Assembly (NCBI GenBank): GCA_001949185.1
Contig: BDGG01000001.1
Coordinates: 9,058,464 to 9,122,463, forward strand
Direction of reading: 5' to 3'
DNA length: 64,000 bases
Source: Ramazzottius varieornatus
Lineage: Eukaryota; Tardigrada; Eutardigrada; Parachela; Ramazzottiidae
Part shown: positions 14,756-26,979 of the stretch, piece after piece
Layout: every line of letters starts with the position of its first letter
How positions within the stretch are numbered: position 1 is the stretch's first letter
Position numbers and translations under genes: made by a program
Notes under the pieces: model-generated
Seen by the model: only the letters and a program-made list of their open reading frames with translations
Database searches by the model: none
Told to the model about the DNA's origin: nothing

Positions 14756-16848
14756 TCAAAATTCCATTTTTTGGTCTTCGGCCCGATCTCGTTGGCGTTT
14801 CCAGCTGGCTTCCAGTCTTCGAACGAACGTCTCGAAGAGGATTATGCTTTCCTTGAGTGAAGTCTTCTTGGCTTCAACTTCAGGCGAGACTTTCTTGTTC
14901 TCTATCGCGTCGTCGGGAGTTGAAATGTCCATCTGATTCTTTGCTGCGTCGTAGGCCACATTGAGCTCGTGCTCCAGTTGCTTGACGGTGGGAACGTCGA
15001 AAGGATTGAAGGAGTCAGCAAAGTCCGGATTTATCGGCACACACACTCGACCTGAAATGTAGAGAATTTTTCTCATCGATAAGAAGATACAAGATAATTT
15101 GTCGGGGGAGGAATGCCGAATGCCTACCTGTTTTGGGATGGATGGAAAATGGGCTCTTGAGTAGATGGTTAAGGCCGTGAGAGACGTTGACATCCAGACG
15201 TGGGTAGCAGAACTGCACCTGCATCTCATCCAGCATGTTGCGGACTTTACGGTACTCTGGTGTCCCTTTCTTTTCCTGTACGAACTGTGTAACCTGCAAA
15301 CATCAGGACTGTTCGAAATCTTGTGTCAGGAAGAGGAAACAGAAATATTATGGCCAGCTCGTACCTCTTCGACCAGGCTATTCCATCGCTTTTCGCTGCC
15401 GTGAGTGTTGTCTATGGTCTTCTTCACTTTTGCGATCAGTGTCTCATCTTCCAACATGGACAGCAGCTTGGGTAGGCCTTTCTTCGACTCCATAATCTTC
15501 TGCTCCCGAACGAGGTGTCTGAGGAAGTAGGCTCGTACCAGGTTGAGGGCCTTCGCGACGGCGGCGTGCTCAGAGTCCTGAATCTGTACACGACGAGCTT
15601 TGCCCACGTTTCCTCCCTGAAAAAGAGACATCGGTACCCAGTTGGTCTATAGTTACGGAGAATACCAAAAGCAAACCCACCTTGATCATGGTCAAGTACT
15701 CGACGATGGCTGATCGCGCAGCTTGCTTCAAACTTCGAGCTTTCTTGTCGCATACCCAACAATGCACCCCGCGACGTCCGGAGAACACCCAAAAGATGTG
15801 CTGGAAACCAAAATCTTCTGCAACATTCAGACTAAAGTTATGATTTCGTAAGAGCATGCTGAGTGATAAAAGAACAGAGAAGTCCTGAAGAGTTTGCCGT
15901 GTGCGATAGACTGGCCTTTTGGCGCTAACTCTAGTTTCGCTGAAAGAGGCGCCTGACGTCACAGCACAGTTTCGCATCATCGACAGCTAATTATGCCCGG
16001 GCCGCGTCTAACCAGAAGCAAACTCGAGTCGGTCAACATTTGCGGTCAGCTGATATTGCTTATGCTACAATCAATTCACTTGATTTGCTAACTCGTCGCA
16101 GTTTCGAAATTCAGATTTCCTTTTCTTCAACTGTTCTTCCCAATTTCCGTTCATTTTCTTGCCCAGTATTCGTGTCGGTGTGTACCTGTTAAAACTCGAT
16201 GGATGATCTTGATGGCCAGGACCATTAGTGGCCAGCATTTGCCGCAGATATCTGCGCCGGAGCAGCACAGTCGCACTTCGTCGTAATCTGTCATGTCGAT
16301 ATCGAAGATGAGCTCTCTTTCCACCGGAACGATGGAAGGATTCAATCTGCAGAGGAATATCTGACAAGGTAAGTAGTCAGGCTCGCTGCAGACATAACAC
16401 CACCACGTACTTTGTGTCTGTGATGCGGGCAGAGTATATGGGTCCAATGTCGATCTTGAAGGGTATGACTCGTGGATCCTTCTGTCGCAGTCTTTCTTCC
16501 ATCTTGGCTTGATTGTCGAAGGACTGGTATCGCAGGTACACATCATCCTTCAGAGTTAAGCAAAACTCCCGCAAGCCGAAAAAGTTTCTGTCATTGATAT
16601 GGCCGTAGTTGAGCCAGCGGTAAAAGAGCTGGAAGGGGAAAAAGCGTTGGTAGTACAGCCGCAACAGCTCATCCAGCTCTTCGGGCTGGAACGATGCAGC
16701 TGCCTTTGCAGTAGCCTTGTCTGACACCTCGACGTTTGTCCTTCGCTCGGCTAACACAGATCCCGAACTCTCTACAACCACATTATAGGGTAAGTCCATC
16801 AGGTCAGTAAGGAAGTTTGAACAAACCTTCCACCTCCCCATCGTTCAT
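14756..16848 (-). CDS. PRIM1: DNA primase small (catalytic) subunit
   Basis: Catalytic subunit of the polymerase alpha-primase complex; it makes the RNA primers for DNA replication. The six-exon model starting at 16841 (16841-16411, 16346-16186, 15817-15681, 15616-15365, 15293-15128, 15051-14756) gives 480 aa. A start at 16848 with an extra 22-nt exon (16848-16827) spliced to 16771 gives 464 aa and also keeps frame. Human PRIM1 is 420 aa, so both models carry an N-terminal extension. Visible landmarks are [32 protein letters not shown], the metal-binding [11 protein letters not shown], the cysteine cluster [25 protein letters not shown], and near the C terminus [20 protein letters not shown] followed by IHPKTGRVCVPI. 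The upstream ORF on the other strand begins only 8-15 bp away. Confidence 0.94.
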
Positions 16849-16855
16849 CTTCTCT

Positions 16856-17124
16856 ATGGATTTGTCCGAAGACAAAATGATTGATTGCTTAATTGACAAG
16901 ACGAAGTGGAGAAGGATCGAAGAAGTTTTGCTGCTGGTGCTATCGAAGTCCGAGAAAGCTTGGAACCATCCGCAGGTAAGCCATAAACTACTACGATCCT
17001 TAAGCTTTCGAACGAGAACACAGAAGCTGACGGACCACTGTCCAGCTGCCAGAAGGAAAGGGGAAGAGAAGAGGCCCGGAAAATGTGGATTGAGCGCGAA
17101 ATGTTGCTGGTGCTGTCGGTGTGA
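16856..17124 (+). CDS. possible short two-exon gene, divergent from PRIM1, unknown
   Basis: Exon 16856-16975 encodes MDLSEDKMIDCLIDKTKWRR and continues to a strong donor (CAG then gtaagc). A possible acceptor at 17052 joins an exon 17053-17124 ending in TGA, which gives 63 aa with a Lys/Glu/Arg-rich helix-like second half. The intron would be 77 bp, a normal size here. I do not recognise the protein. An alternative acceptor at about 17456 would also give a very short product. The case rests only on the splice signals and on the helical, charged composition. It could equally be transcript noise in the PRIM1 promoter. Confidence 0.28.
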
Positions 17125-17778
17125 CGTCATGGAGGCGGGTTTGCCTTGCCGTTGATTGGCCGCCCCATCTCTGACAGTACAGTACGCTGCGTTCGACTTC
17201 GTGCTTCAGACCGGAAGTTGGTGTGGAAGCTCCATAATCAACTCCCGGCTTCCGTATTTACCTACCTACTTCCATCGATACAGCTGGGCAAGTGTCGTAT
17301 CTGATGATAGTGAGTTGGTGTGCGTTTTGAGACGGCTGTTGTGGAGATTTGCAGCATCTAATAGGAACAGAGGCTTGAGTTGCTCGTTTCTCGACCCCTG
17401 GTTCGCAGACGAAGCTTTGGTGTATTTTCTTTTATTTAGGGTATTTCTTTTTGCAGGTACATGGTCTCGATGGCTAGACACTGCGACGGAGAACCAGCGA
17501 AGTCTACTCGATTGCAGCTTACGGCACGGTTATCACTCGAACATTATATGGGATTATGGCGTATCCCGCTGAACTAGCCGGAACTAGCCACCATACGTCG
17601 TACTCTGGAGGTTTGATGACGTGGCGATTAAGTACCGGTACACAATTTTCTGGGTACATTTGTTGATACAGTAGAGATGTGGTATGCTTTATTAAGACTC
17701 GTGAAGTTGTTTATCGTATGGAATATCAATGATGCCGGTCTACGTAGCGCAAAGCTTATTGAAAGATGTATTGTCTTT
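17125..17778. other. stretch with no supported gene
   Basis: A 139-codon open frame runs over 17156-17572 on the plus strand, but it lacks recognisable features and crosses good splice-like signals. I see no repeat. The right edge should be the 3' UTR of the SLC6 gene. Confidence 0.4.
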
Positions 17779-20469
17779 CTAGGTGACGTGGTCGGTTGCT
17801 GTGCGTTGTCGCCGAAGATGCCGATCGTTGTACTGGGGACGAGCCAAAAAGACTAGTCTCTGCCAAGGAGAACAAGACGAGGATTGTTCGGGGAAAGGGT
17901 GAAATTGACGGTAAGTCAGTAGGCTAATGGAACGAAACGCACCTCTTTGAGAGAGCCTTTGGTAGTGAAGAGCTTTATGAGGATATAGCCAGGGACACAA
18001 AGCATTGAGGCCAGGGCCATCATCCATCCTGACGACATGGAAAACCTTGGGTATAAAACAAAAGAGTGGTAAGGTAGAAACACCTTACCTAGTCCTTCCG
18101 ACCATGCCGGAAATACGTAGTTAATGTCACTGTATTCCATGGGAGCCCAGGTGGCTAAGCTGAAGAAGAAAATGCCAGCACAAACTACTGGTGAGATATA
18201 CTTCCAGCACCATTTGCACCAAGGGTTGATTCGGTATCCCAGCATCTTCTCGATATCGTCGTAAAATCGATCAGCTCCTGCTCAAAAGACATCTGGATAC
18301 AGTGTTGTCAACCTTTCGAAGGCTGACCCTGGCTTTTTCTCCATCGGGCGGGGTATCTGAAGACACTGTACGTACCGTAAACATAGGCGACAGCTACGCA
18401 TTCGAAGAAGCAGAACCACAAGAGGGTGGCTCCCGATGCCGAATAGTTGTCGAATAATTGGAAGACAAACATCCCCCCCTATCAAACTATACATGGGGAC
18501 CCGTACACAGATGAATGGAGGTACCATAGAAGAAGAAGCGATACTGACATTAGTGACCATGAGCAGTCCAATCAGAAAGTAACTGAAGCAGACAGCGGCA
18601 ATGAAGCTTTCCCGAATATATTTCTGGCGAAGCTTGGGGTAAATGTCGCTGATGGCTGTCACAAAGCCTTCCACCCCAACAAACTCAGAGTCGATCCCCA
18701 GAACGACCAGCATGGCGAAGAATAGTATAGCCCTGCAATTATTGTAAAATGCCAAATGACTTTAGGAAGAAGGAAGTCAGAGGTTGTTTGTACCAGAGTG
18801 GAGCGAGAGGCATTTGCGCGATAGCTTTAGGATAGACGATGAAAGTCAGGCCGGGTCCGTCAAGAGCCAGGTCCCTCACATCAACGCCCTGTTCGTGGGC
18901 CATAAAGCCCAGTACGGAGAAGATAACAAAACCCGCGAAGAAGCTGGTCAGTGAATTGACCGAGCATAAAATTAGGCAGTCTCTATAAACATCCCGATTA
19001 GCTTTGATGGAAGTTGCAACTTGGCAGGAGAGCGGTGAAACTGACCGGTAGCAGTTGTGGTGGAAGCGATTGTAGGAGCCCATAGCCACAATGGTGCTAG
19101 TACAAATGGCGTAAGAGAAGAAGATTTGCGTACCGGCATCCATCCAGACTTTACTGTCAGCCAAGCGGGAAAAGTCAGGGTAGACATAGTAGAGGATGCC
19201 ATCGGCGGCTCCCGGTAAGGTCACTCCGCGAATAAAGAGGATGAAGAGCATGATGTAGGGCGCAGTGGCCGTCACGTAGACGACGCGGCTGCTGGACTTG
19301 GTGCCTTTCCAGATGATGAAGTAGCACAAGACCCAAGATAGCAACAAGCACAAGGCCAACTCCCAAATGACCCCGCCAATATCGTCGATGCCCGACGACA
19401 ACTTTAGCGCTCGGTTGCTTGAAAGAAAGCATCCTTGGTTAAATGATCTTAGAAAGCTGCCTTGGCTGGGACGTACCGCCAAAACTCGGCAGCCGAATCA
19501 ACCTTGCCTACGGCCATCGAGGTGCCATTCAGATTAGGAATAAAGTTGACCAGTGTTTGCGAGTTGTTGAGGTTGGATGTGGCCAGCAGCATGGAGCGAT
19601 TGTCACTGTGCTTTTCTCGCCCAGTGACACAACTAAAATAATAATCATCATGGTTATTGTCAGCAGTGAGGGATGGATGGGCTGAAGCGTATACTTGTCG
19701 GTGTTCCAGTAGTTGCCGCAAGTACTCCACGGTAGGACCGAGCTGAAGGACATGAAGAGGTAGAAGAAGACCCAGGCCAGGATGATGATGTAGTAAATGT
19801 TCAGCAGGGTGACGATGACCACCGTCCCATAGCCAATCCCTACGTCAAAACACCCTCTCAGACCTTTCTCCCCTCGTCAAGGATCATGAGGAACTGCCAA
19901 ACGACCTAGACCATCTTTCCCAACCTTTGAACATGGGTATCATCTTCCACACTGTCAGTGTCCCTTCGCTCATAAACTGTCCCATGGCCACTTCCAGAAA
20001 GAAGACTGGAATACCGGCCAAGAAGGAGCACAGGAAGAAAGGGATTAAAAAAGCACCTGCAGACGAAGGATTTTCGGCTACTACCCTGCTATACTGTACT
20101 TCATCAGGTATGATTTTAAGGGAGGCTTACCACCGCCATTCTTGTATGCCAAGGTGGGGAAGCGCCAGACGTTGCCAAATCCTGCAGTTAATCACATTAT
20201 CCATATTGGTTCCTCTTTTTTCTCCAAGCGAACATTGGCTTACCGACTGCGTATCCCAGACAGGCCATTAGAAAGTCCCACTTGTTGGGCCATGATTCGC
20301 GCTCGTAGTCGCTGGCAGCGGGTGATGGCGGTGAAGGCGCGCTGACCGTTATACCTTCACTGGGCACGCTGCGCATGACAAGCTCTCCCCTCCTGTTTTC
20401 ACTTCCATCACCATGTCCCACTACTGTCCCGTTGTTACGGGACATTTTATAGACGACAAAACTCAGCAA
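17779..20469 (-). CDS. SLC6: SLC6 Na+/Cl- coupled transporter, GABA-transporter-like
   Basis: Twelve-helix plasma-membrane carrier that moves an amino-acid-type solute with Na+ and Cl-. Twelve exons keep one frame: 20469-20244, 20181-20131, 20056-19925, 19839-19695, 19632-19477, 19417-19046, 18982-18794, 18732-18549, 18478-18376, 18277-18089, 18028-17943 and 17859-17779. This gives 637 aa; a start at 20445 gives 629. TM1 has [13 protein letters not shown] (usual GLGNVWRFP), TM2-3 has [11 protein letters not shown] and ATG-like GQFMSEG, and the EL2 cysteine pair is in [14 protein letters not shown]6 reads [18 protein letters not shown], and TM8 has [43 protein letters not shown] and the tail KGSLKERL favour the GABA, taurine and creatine branch. 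The substrate is inferred from overall similarity only; the TM6 unwound segment departs from the GAT-1 GLGLG pattern. Confidence 0.93.
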
Positions 20470-21757
20470 GATTGAGCACGAAGTGGGACAAGGCTAGAAG
20501 AGGAAATAATGGGCTATAAAGCCCTAAATTTGAGCGCCTACTGATTGATGGCTCTTCCACGGTTTTCGGGACTTTACAATGCTGCTTCATGAGATGAAAC
20601 TGATGGCATCTTGCAGTGCAAGGAAGGCACAGAGAGAGACCGGCATATTACTTGTGTCTGGTCAAACGCATCGGAAAGATAGGACAACATACGTCGCTCG
20701 TGTTGGTGGAACAATTAGAGCGACTTTGGAGGGATATCCAGCAATGTTACCCATGCAGTCCACTGGGCTGTGCCAATCTCCTTCTTGCCTCACATACTTT
20801 CGGCAATTTATTCTAAAGACTTTGTGCCAGCAAGCGTGAGGAAAATTGTCCATATTGCGTGTAGGCGAAATGTGGAACGTGGCCGAATAGGGGCACGCTC
20901 CGCAGCGGTCCCGTAACAGCAAGCTGTATGGTAGGCAAGGTGTCTTGTGGGAAGACCCGCAAGTGTTGCCGGAAGTTGGGCAGTTGGTTGGGAATAAGGG
21001 AGGTCCGTTGTCGATGATGGCTACTGGCAGGAAAGGTCAGCGATGGTACTGCTTACACTTCGCCGACTCTTTATTGCTTCCTTTTACTGTTGACAAAAGC
21101 CAGGGTGTAGATACTTCCGCTTGGCCAGCTCTAGTCTTCATCAATTTTCCATTGGAGGTAATCGAGCATAAAAGTGATACCCCAACTGTCATAACTTCCC
21201 TACCACACTGCAAGCCCGTTCGTTGGTGGGACTGCATGGGACGTGTACATAGAGCATGGAAATTAGCCAACAGTTTGGTTCTTCATCCAAGCCGTTGGAC
21301 TTGCTCAATGGCGGACAAAGCGCGTCAAGGTAGAAAGGGATGGCCAGCTGCCATCGCATGACCAGCGCCACCCTCTGCATTTTCAGCTACTGAATGTACT
21401 GCGTTGTATCAGGGTCGGTCGAGTACTCCACCGACCCGGTTATATGGTCAAGATGGTTGAAATCAACCCTCCAACAGCTGCTCATGATGACGTTGCATGC
21501 CAGGTTAGCCGTGGTGTAGAGGGATTTCTTGAGGGATCAGCGGAAGAATGTGGAAGGATGGTTTCACGTCACGCTTCGGGGGATGGTTTCGTCACCATGC
21601 CGACGTGGCCTCCAATGTTGCACGCTACTTTTGGAGCTTTACTTGAATAGCGCTTCCCACTGCCTGCTTGTACTTTGAATGTTCTGGACGATAAGTTGGC
21701 TAGTTGGATGAATGTATAAGGGCTGCTCTTTAGCTCCCCGCCAATAATGGGCGAATT
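20470..21757. other. divergent intergenic region SLC6 (-) / receptor cyclase (+)
   Basis: This 1.29-kb stretch separates two divergent start codons and should hold both promoters. The palindrome-like GGGCTATAAAGCCC near 20512-20525 includes a TATA-like core about 45 bp upstream of the SLC6 start. A 138-codon frame at 20945-21361 has no recognisable features and was not accepted as a gene. Confidence 0.4.
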
Positions 21758-24700
21758 ATGCCCGATAACAGATGGCTGCAGGTCTGGACCGCACCTATCC
21801 TATATATCGTTTTGTTAGTGGCTGGGCAGGATGATCGACTGGTGGTCAAGGTGGCCTTGTTGTTGATGCACGACGACCTACAAGAGGCACCGGATATGTA
21901 TCTCCGCCCTGTTCTAAGGGCTGCCGCTGATGCCATCCTCGACAATTATGGCATCGACATGCAATTCATGTTTGACTTTCCCATGATGACGGCCTGTGCC
22001 AACAGCAGTGGCTCGCCCGCTGTCTCCCGTACATTCATCCAGGTCTTTGAATACTACCAGCAGCAGGCTGACGTTGTAATCGGGCCGTACTGTACCGCCA
22101 AGCTGCCACCTTCCGGTATCGCTACTTCCGCTCTGAATATTCTACAGGCAAGTCCAGACTGTCTCATCAGTGAGGAAAGAAAGGCTTGACATCAGGCTAG
22201 TTATAACCTTGTAGGTGACGGGTGGCTGCCACAGTGTGCTGGACATTTCCTCATACACCTACTTGACCAGAACGGGCTACGCCAAGATGAACCAGTTTGG
22301 CCTGATCAAGTACATGCTGGAGAAGTACCGGTGGAAAACGCTGATGGTCTTCTACCAGAAGGACTCGCCTGACCGCCTGGCCGACTACCAAGCCTTTGCG
22401 GCTCGTGACGCCGAAGACACCAACTTTGCCGGCACCTACCTTGCCATCACCTCCGCTGATCTCACCACATCGGTACGACTTTAGACTATTGTATCCCTTT
22501 TCCTTTTATTCTATATAACTATCTACACCTGTCACCTGATAAATTCATGTTTGCTTTCAGAAAATTGGAGATGTGTTAACGACGGTGGGACAGAGTGCTC
22601 GTGGTAAAGCAAGAAGTTTCCTGCTTTGGGTTGTCAATGGGGGCTATTAGGGTTCTTTCTTTGGTTGTAGTGGTCGTCCTGTTGATGGATAACGCCATCG
22701 TTCGGCGCATCATGATCGAAGCGGCCAAGATGGGCATGGTCGGTGGCGATTATGTCTACTTTGCCGTCGATGTCCTGGGCGCGGAGATTACCCGCAATAA
22801 CGCGACCAATGGATGGCGCGATGAGGCCGATACGGCGGACAACAACGACTTGGCCAAGAAGGCCTACGCTAGTCTGCTTGTCGTCAGCCTACGCGATCGC
22901 TCCCAGAACCCTGACTATCAAAAGAACATCGCTTCCATCTTCGTCAAAGCCAAAGACCCGTCGCTCTATGGCGGTAAGTGATACAAGAATTTGGAGCTCG
23001 ACCATCTAACTCGACAAGAACGTTTTTTTCCAGTGGCGCAGCCTTCCAGTACTGTTGGCTGGGAGGGCGCGCCACTTGGGGGGAGAATTAGACTCGACCA
23101 GATTTCCAAAATGGCGCACGTTTCCACAGTTTGAAGGTTGAAGCGTGCGCCGCTTGTTTGCCGAGCTGCCGGTCATCTTCATTAATTTTAGTCTCGAATG
23201 CTAAATCAACGTTCAAAATTTGGCTGTTGCGTGCTTAGTTTTGCGCTTTGTAGGTAGTGGTCCGTATCAGTTGCCGTATTCAGCCGAGAGCTTTTACAAT
23301 AGCCTGGTCTTTGTGGCGGACGTCGTCACCAGGATGGACGGCCAGCAGAAAGACATCAACGCCCGCAACATTACGCAGGTGACGTCCAACTATTACATTA
23401 ACGGCCCCGACGACTGGATCATCACTGGTGGCCTTTGCGGCGACTTCGCAATTGACACCCACACGGGAGATGTCGAGGAAAGCTACCAACTGTACGCCAT
23501 GACTGACAAAGGCGCTGGCTACTTTGCGGTATGGCCTGCTGTCCTGCTGCAGACCTTAGTCGACCTTACCGTGTCTCCTTGTTATTAGGGCTTGTTGGTA
23601 TCGGGAGGTGCCGACTCGAGGCTGAACGTGACTACCATCAACCCTTCCTTCACCTGGACCTCCTCGGATGGCTCCTTTCCACCCAACGAACCAGCTTGTG
23701 ACTATACGGGCGATAATTCCGCCTGCGCTGCTGAAGGTAGTGACTTCCCTTTCTTTAGTATACTGTAGTATCTCGAATACACCATATAATATTGTATGGT
23801 ACATATGGAACTAGGCAAACAAACTCGATCAAGATCATTTTTTTCGAGCGACGCACTCTTTCAGCCAATAACACGGCCAACGTGCGCCGATTGGGAAAAA
23901 GATCTTGTCGCCTTTGTTCGGCCGGCTGCCAGATACGGCATATACTGTTCTTGTTGTTGGTTATAGCCAGCGGACAAATTGCCGGAATTGTGTCTTCCCT
24001 CCTTTCGTTGGCTTTGGTAGCTTCGTTAGCTTTGGCTTACCGGCACTGGAAGCGGATGAACGAGCTGGAGCCAGGCTGGGTCGTCCCCTTTAGCGAGCTG
24101 AAAGTGACGGACCCCGATGTTCAGTTGAGCAAGACAGCAGCGGCACCAGACGCTAAACCATCTAGAGAGGCTGAACAAGACGGCTCCCAGTGGAATGTCC
24201 CACAGGACACCAGCCACGAATGCATGCTGGGTGACTTGCCCACTCTGACCAGCCCCAGTTTGGGTCTGTGCAGGAAGCAGTCGGTAACTGTTCGGTGGAT
24301 GAAGAAGAAGCGCGTGCAAGCATCAGCCAAGATGGCGCAGGAAGTCAAGGCCCTGGGCAAAATGGCCAATGACCATCTGGCCAAGTTGCTGGCTGGCTGT
24401 CTGGACAGCGGTAGGATCCTCCTCATCTATGAGAATTGCTCACGAGGAAGTTTGGAGGTACGGATCGATATGCCAATCTTCTTTCCTTCGACCTAGAATT
24501 ATTACGCAGACTGATCATTCTTTCCTTCTGCAGGAATCGGTCAATGATGTAACGTCCAAGTTTGAATGGCCACTGCGCTTCTCTTACATGCAGGATATCG
24601 TTCGAGCTCTTCATTACATTCACAGCAGCCCGGTAAGGCCATATTTAGATGGTTGTCATACACAGCGTCGGGTCACAGCGTGGTACTCAAGTATGCATAT

Positions 24701-26728
24701 GCGTGAAAGGCGTAAATCACTTCTTTCATCCTCCTGCATATTGTCGGGCGGCTTGATGACGTTGATTTAGGGTATGCAGGCGAATGACACAAGCGTGTAC
24801 TTGGTTGACTGGGTTGGCATTACAGGTGCGTGTCCATGGGCGGCTGTCTTCCGCCTGTTGCTTCATCGATTCGCGCTTCACGTTGAAAGTCAGCGACGTC
24901 GGTCTGTCATCCTTCTTGGACCTAAACTTGGCCGAGTACTGGGTGACTAAACGCCGTGTAGACTTTTACTACCGCCAATTCTGGACAGCTCCCGAGCTGC
25001 TGAAGTCTCAGGAAGCTTTGTGGGACCAGGTTGTTATCTGCAGCCAACGCCAATGCGACATCTACAGCTTTGGCATCATCATGCAAGAGATCATTCTGCA
25101 CGCGTAAGTCTTTCCCAACACTAAACGGCAGTGCTTCTTCATTGTCTTTCTTCTTCAATGTAGACCGCCTTATTCCATGTACGACGACACTTTCACCGAC
25201 CAACGTGAGTAATATTGAAATCGTCTCTGTCCCATTATGCTTGCCAAGTATGCATGTGTCTTGATGTGGTCAAAATGATATTGTGCATTTAGGTAGGCAT
25301 TTATCAGAAAATCGTGGAAGAGCCAGTTCCAGGTCAGCCTCCTTTTCGGCCTTTATTGGAGGAGACGGCGGCGCATGAGGACATCATCAAGCTGTGTGAA
25401 AAGTGTTGGGCTCAACAGCCGGCTGATCGGCCTACCTTCAACCAAGTTCGCGTCGTTATGCGCGACGTCATCAAGAACCTGTAAGCTTGGCCATGTTTTC
25501 CACTGCTCACTGAGCTTTGTACTTCCGACTTTGCTGACTGTACTATGTGTTTCTTGTAGAGGAATGGGTGACAAGCTGAACATTATGGAAAGCTTGATTG
25601 CGCAGATGGAGGAGCACACGGCCTATCTGCAGGCGGTCATTGAGGAGAAGGACATGCTCATTGCCGCCGAGAGGCAACGTTCAGATTTTCTCCTTTACAG
25701 CAACCTTCCATCGTAAGTAGCCACCAACAGTGCTACTTCAATGAAGACCACCACCCCGGTCAAGTGGCGCGCTTTTTCCCTGTAATTGGCTGCAAGAGTG
25801 CGCCACTTGGGAAAGTGTGTTCTTGTCGAGCCTGTCTGCCCAGCTGCCAAACAACTCTGGATAAGTTGACTTGTTGACAGGAGCGTGCAGACAGCGCTAA
25901 GCGAAGGTTCGAGCCTGGCTCCAGTCTACCTGGAAGTGTGTTCAGTGCTGATGGTCGACTGCCTCAACTTCCTGGCGGTGATAGCCGGCAGCTCGGCCAG
26001 CGAAGGCGCTGCCTTTCTCAACTTCCTCCACCAGCACTACGCTGGCATGGCTATGGCTTTTGACTGTTGCATCATCGAGTCCTTGTCGCAACGCTTGACG
26101 GTGGCTTCGGGCTTACCAGCTCGCAACGGCATCCTCCATGCTCGCGAGCTCAGTCGCCTAGCCTTGACCATCCTCTTTACTTCTCACCTTTTACCTATCC
26201 CATATCGGCCTGATGAAGTGCTGCAGCTTAGTCTAGCTCTTCACTCGGGCCCCTCAGTCTTTGGTTTGGTGGGAAAACGCTTACCACGCTTCGGTCTCTT
26301 TGGCGAGACCATCAACATCACCAAACGTTTACTGGGCGCCACCAAAGGTATAGACTAATCATCTGTGACCCAATGCAGCAGTGATAGCTAGCTTGTTCTT
26401 CTTTTGATAGCGGGCAGCATAAGGCTGAGTGCTGTGACGAGGAGTATCATTGAAGCTTTTGGCACTTTCCGCGTCTTGGAAAGCCAGGAGATGTTTGTCA
26501 AAGGCAAAGGCCGCTGCAAGACTTTCACCCTCCTTGGCGAAGGCGGTACGTACTACATGGTACTTGTCTGACAAGTTACCTTCTTGTCATGCTATCATCA
26601 AGCCGACGCATGGTTAAGGCTGACTGGTAGCGCCTTCCTGTCCTGTAGGTAATCCGCAGATGATGGAACTAGAAGCTGCCTTTCGTATCCTCAACCCCCA
26701 GGCCCATCTCCACCGTCAAAGTCAGTAA
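21758..26728 (+). CDS. receptor guanylyl cyclase with degenerate cyclase domain
   Basis: Single-pass receptor of the natriuretic-peptide receptor guanylyl cyclase architecture. Fifteen exons keep frame: 21758-22147, 22215-22472, 22561-22603, 22671-22973, 23254-23528, 23589-23736, 23967-24457, 24534-24632, 24826-25103, 25164-25204, 25297-25480, 25560-25712, 25881-26347, 26411-26545 and 26649-26728, giving 1114 aa. A signal peptide (1-23) is followed by an ANF-receptor ligand domain to about 470, TM at about 475-500, a kinase-homology domain with HGRLSSACC and VSDVGLSS, a signalling helix (QMEEHTAYLQAVIEEKDML) and the cyclase domain (890-1085). In the cyclase, one metal Asp is kept (LMVDCLNFL). 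The second, normally in ETIGDAYMVVSGLP, is Gln (ESLSQRLTVASGLP), and the guanine-specifying Cys of RYCLFGDTV is Gly (RFGLFGETI). I infer a catalytically weak or dead partner subunit. Intron 1 uses a GC donor (gcaagt at 22148). Confidence 0.88.
23029..23160 (+). repeat. intronic palindromic repeat, two units (receptor cyclase intron 4)
   Basis: Two units: CCAGTGGCGCA with GGCGCGCCACTTGG (about 23029-23091), then AATGGCGCACG with CGTGCGCCGCTTG (about 23107-23157). A left outer-arm form AACTCGACAAGA stands just upstream at about 23010. Confidence 0.7.
23823..23912 (+). repeat. intronic palindromic repeat (receptor cyclase intron 6)
   Basis: A diverged unit with CGAGCGACGCAC, the core CAGCCAATAACACGGCCAAC and CGTGCGCCGATTGG. 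The outer arms are degraded (ACTCGATCAAGAT and ATCTTGTCG). It lies within the intron at 23737-23966. Confidence 0.65.
25759..25833 (+). repeat. intronic palindromic repeat (receptor cyclase intron 12)
   Basis: One unit with CAAGTGGCGCG, a short loop containing AATTGGCTGCAAG and GTGCGCCACTTGG. It is followed by the right outer arm TTCTTGTCGAG. It lies inside the intron at 25713-25880. Confidence 0.7.
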
Positions 26729-26979
26729 TCTTTCCCTCCCAAAACTTTTCTCTTCGTCATGTTTGTGTGTGCGTCCACTTTCAGTATCTTTTGTACTAAA
26801 TCAAACAGACTATTATCTTTCCTCTTCTTCAAAGAAATGCAGCTGGAGTATTCTAGTTGGCTTGTGTTGTCAAAAGTAACGATAGCAAAATCTTTCCATC
26901 AAAGTTGGGAAAGTACGAGAGGCATCTATCCCTATAGATTGAGAAAATGGAGGTTGCGTGTGGTTTTCGACGGTTATCT

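Noticed and set aside
17156-17572. 138-codon plus-strand frame
   Set aside because: No domain, odd composition, and strong acceptor-like signals inside; no neighbouring exon fits.
20945-21361. 138-codon plus-strand frame
   Set aside because: No recognisable feature and no splice partners, in the divergent promoter region.
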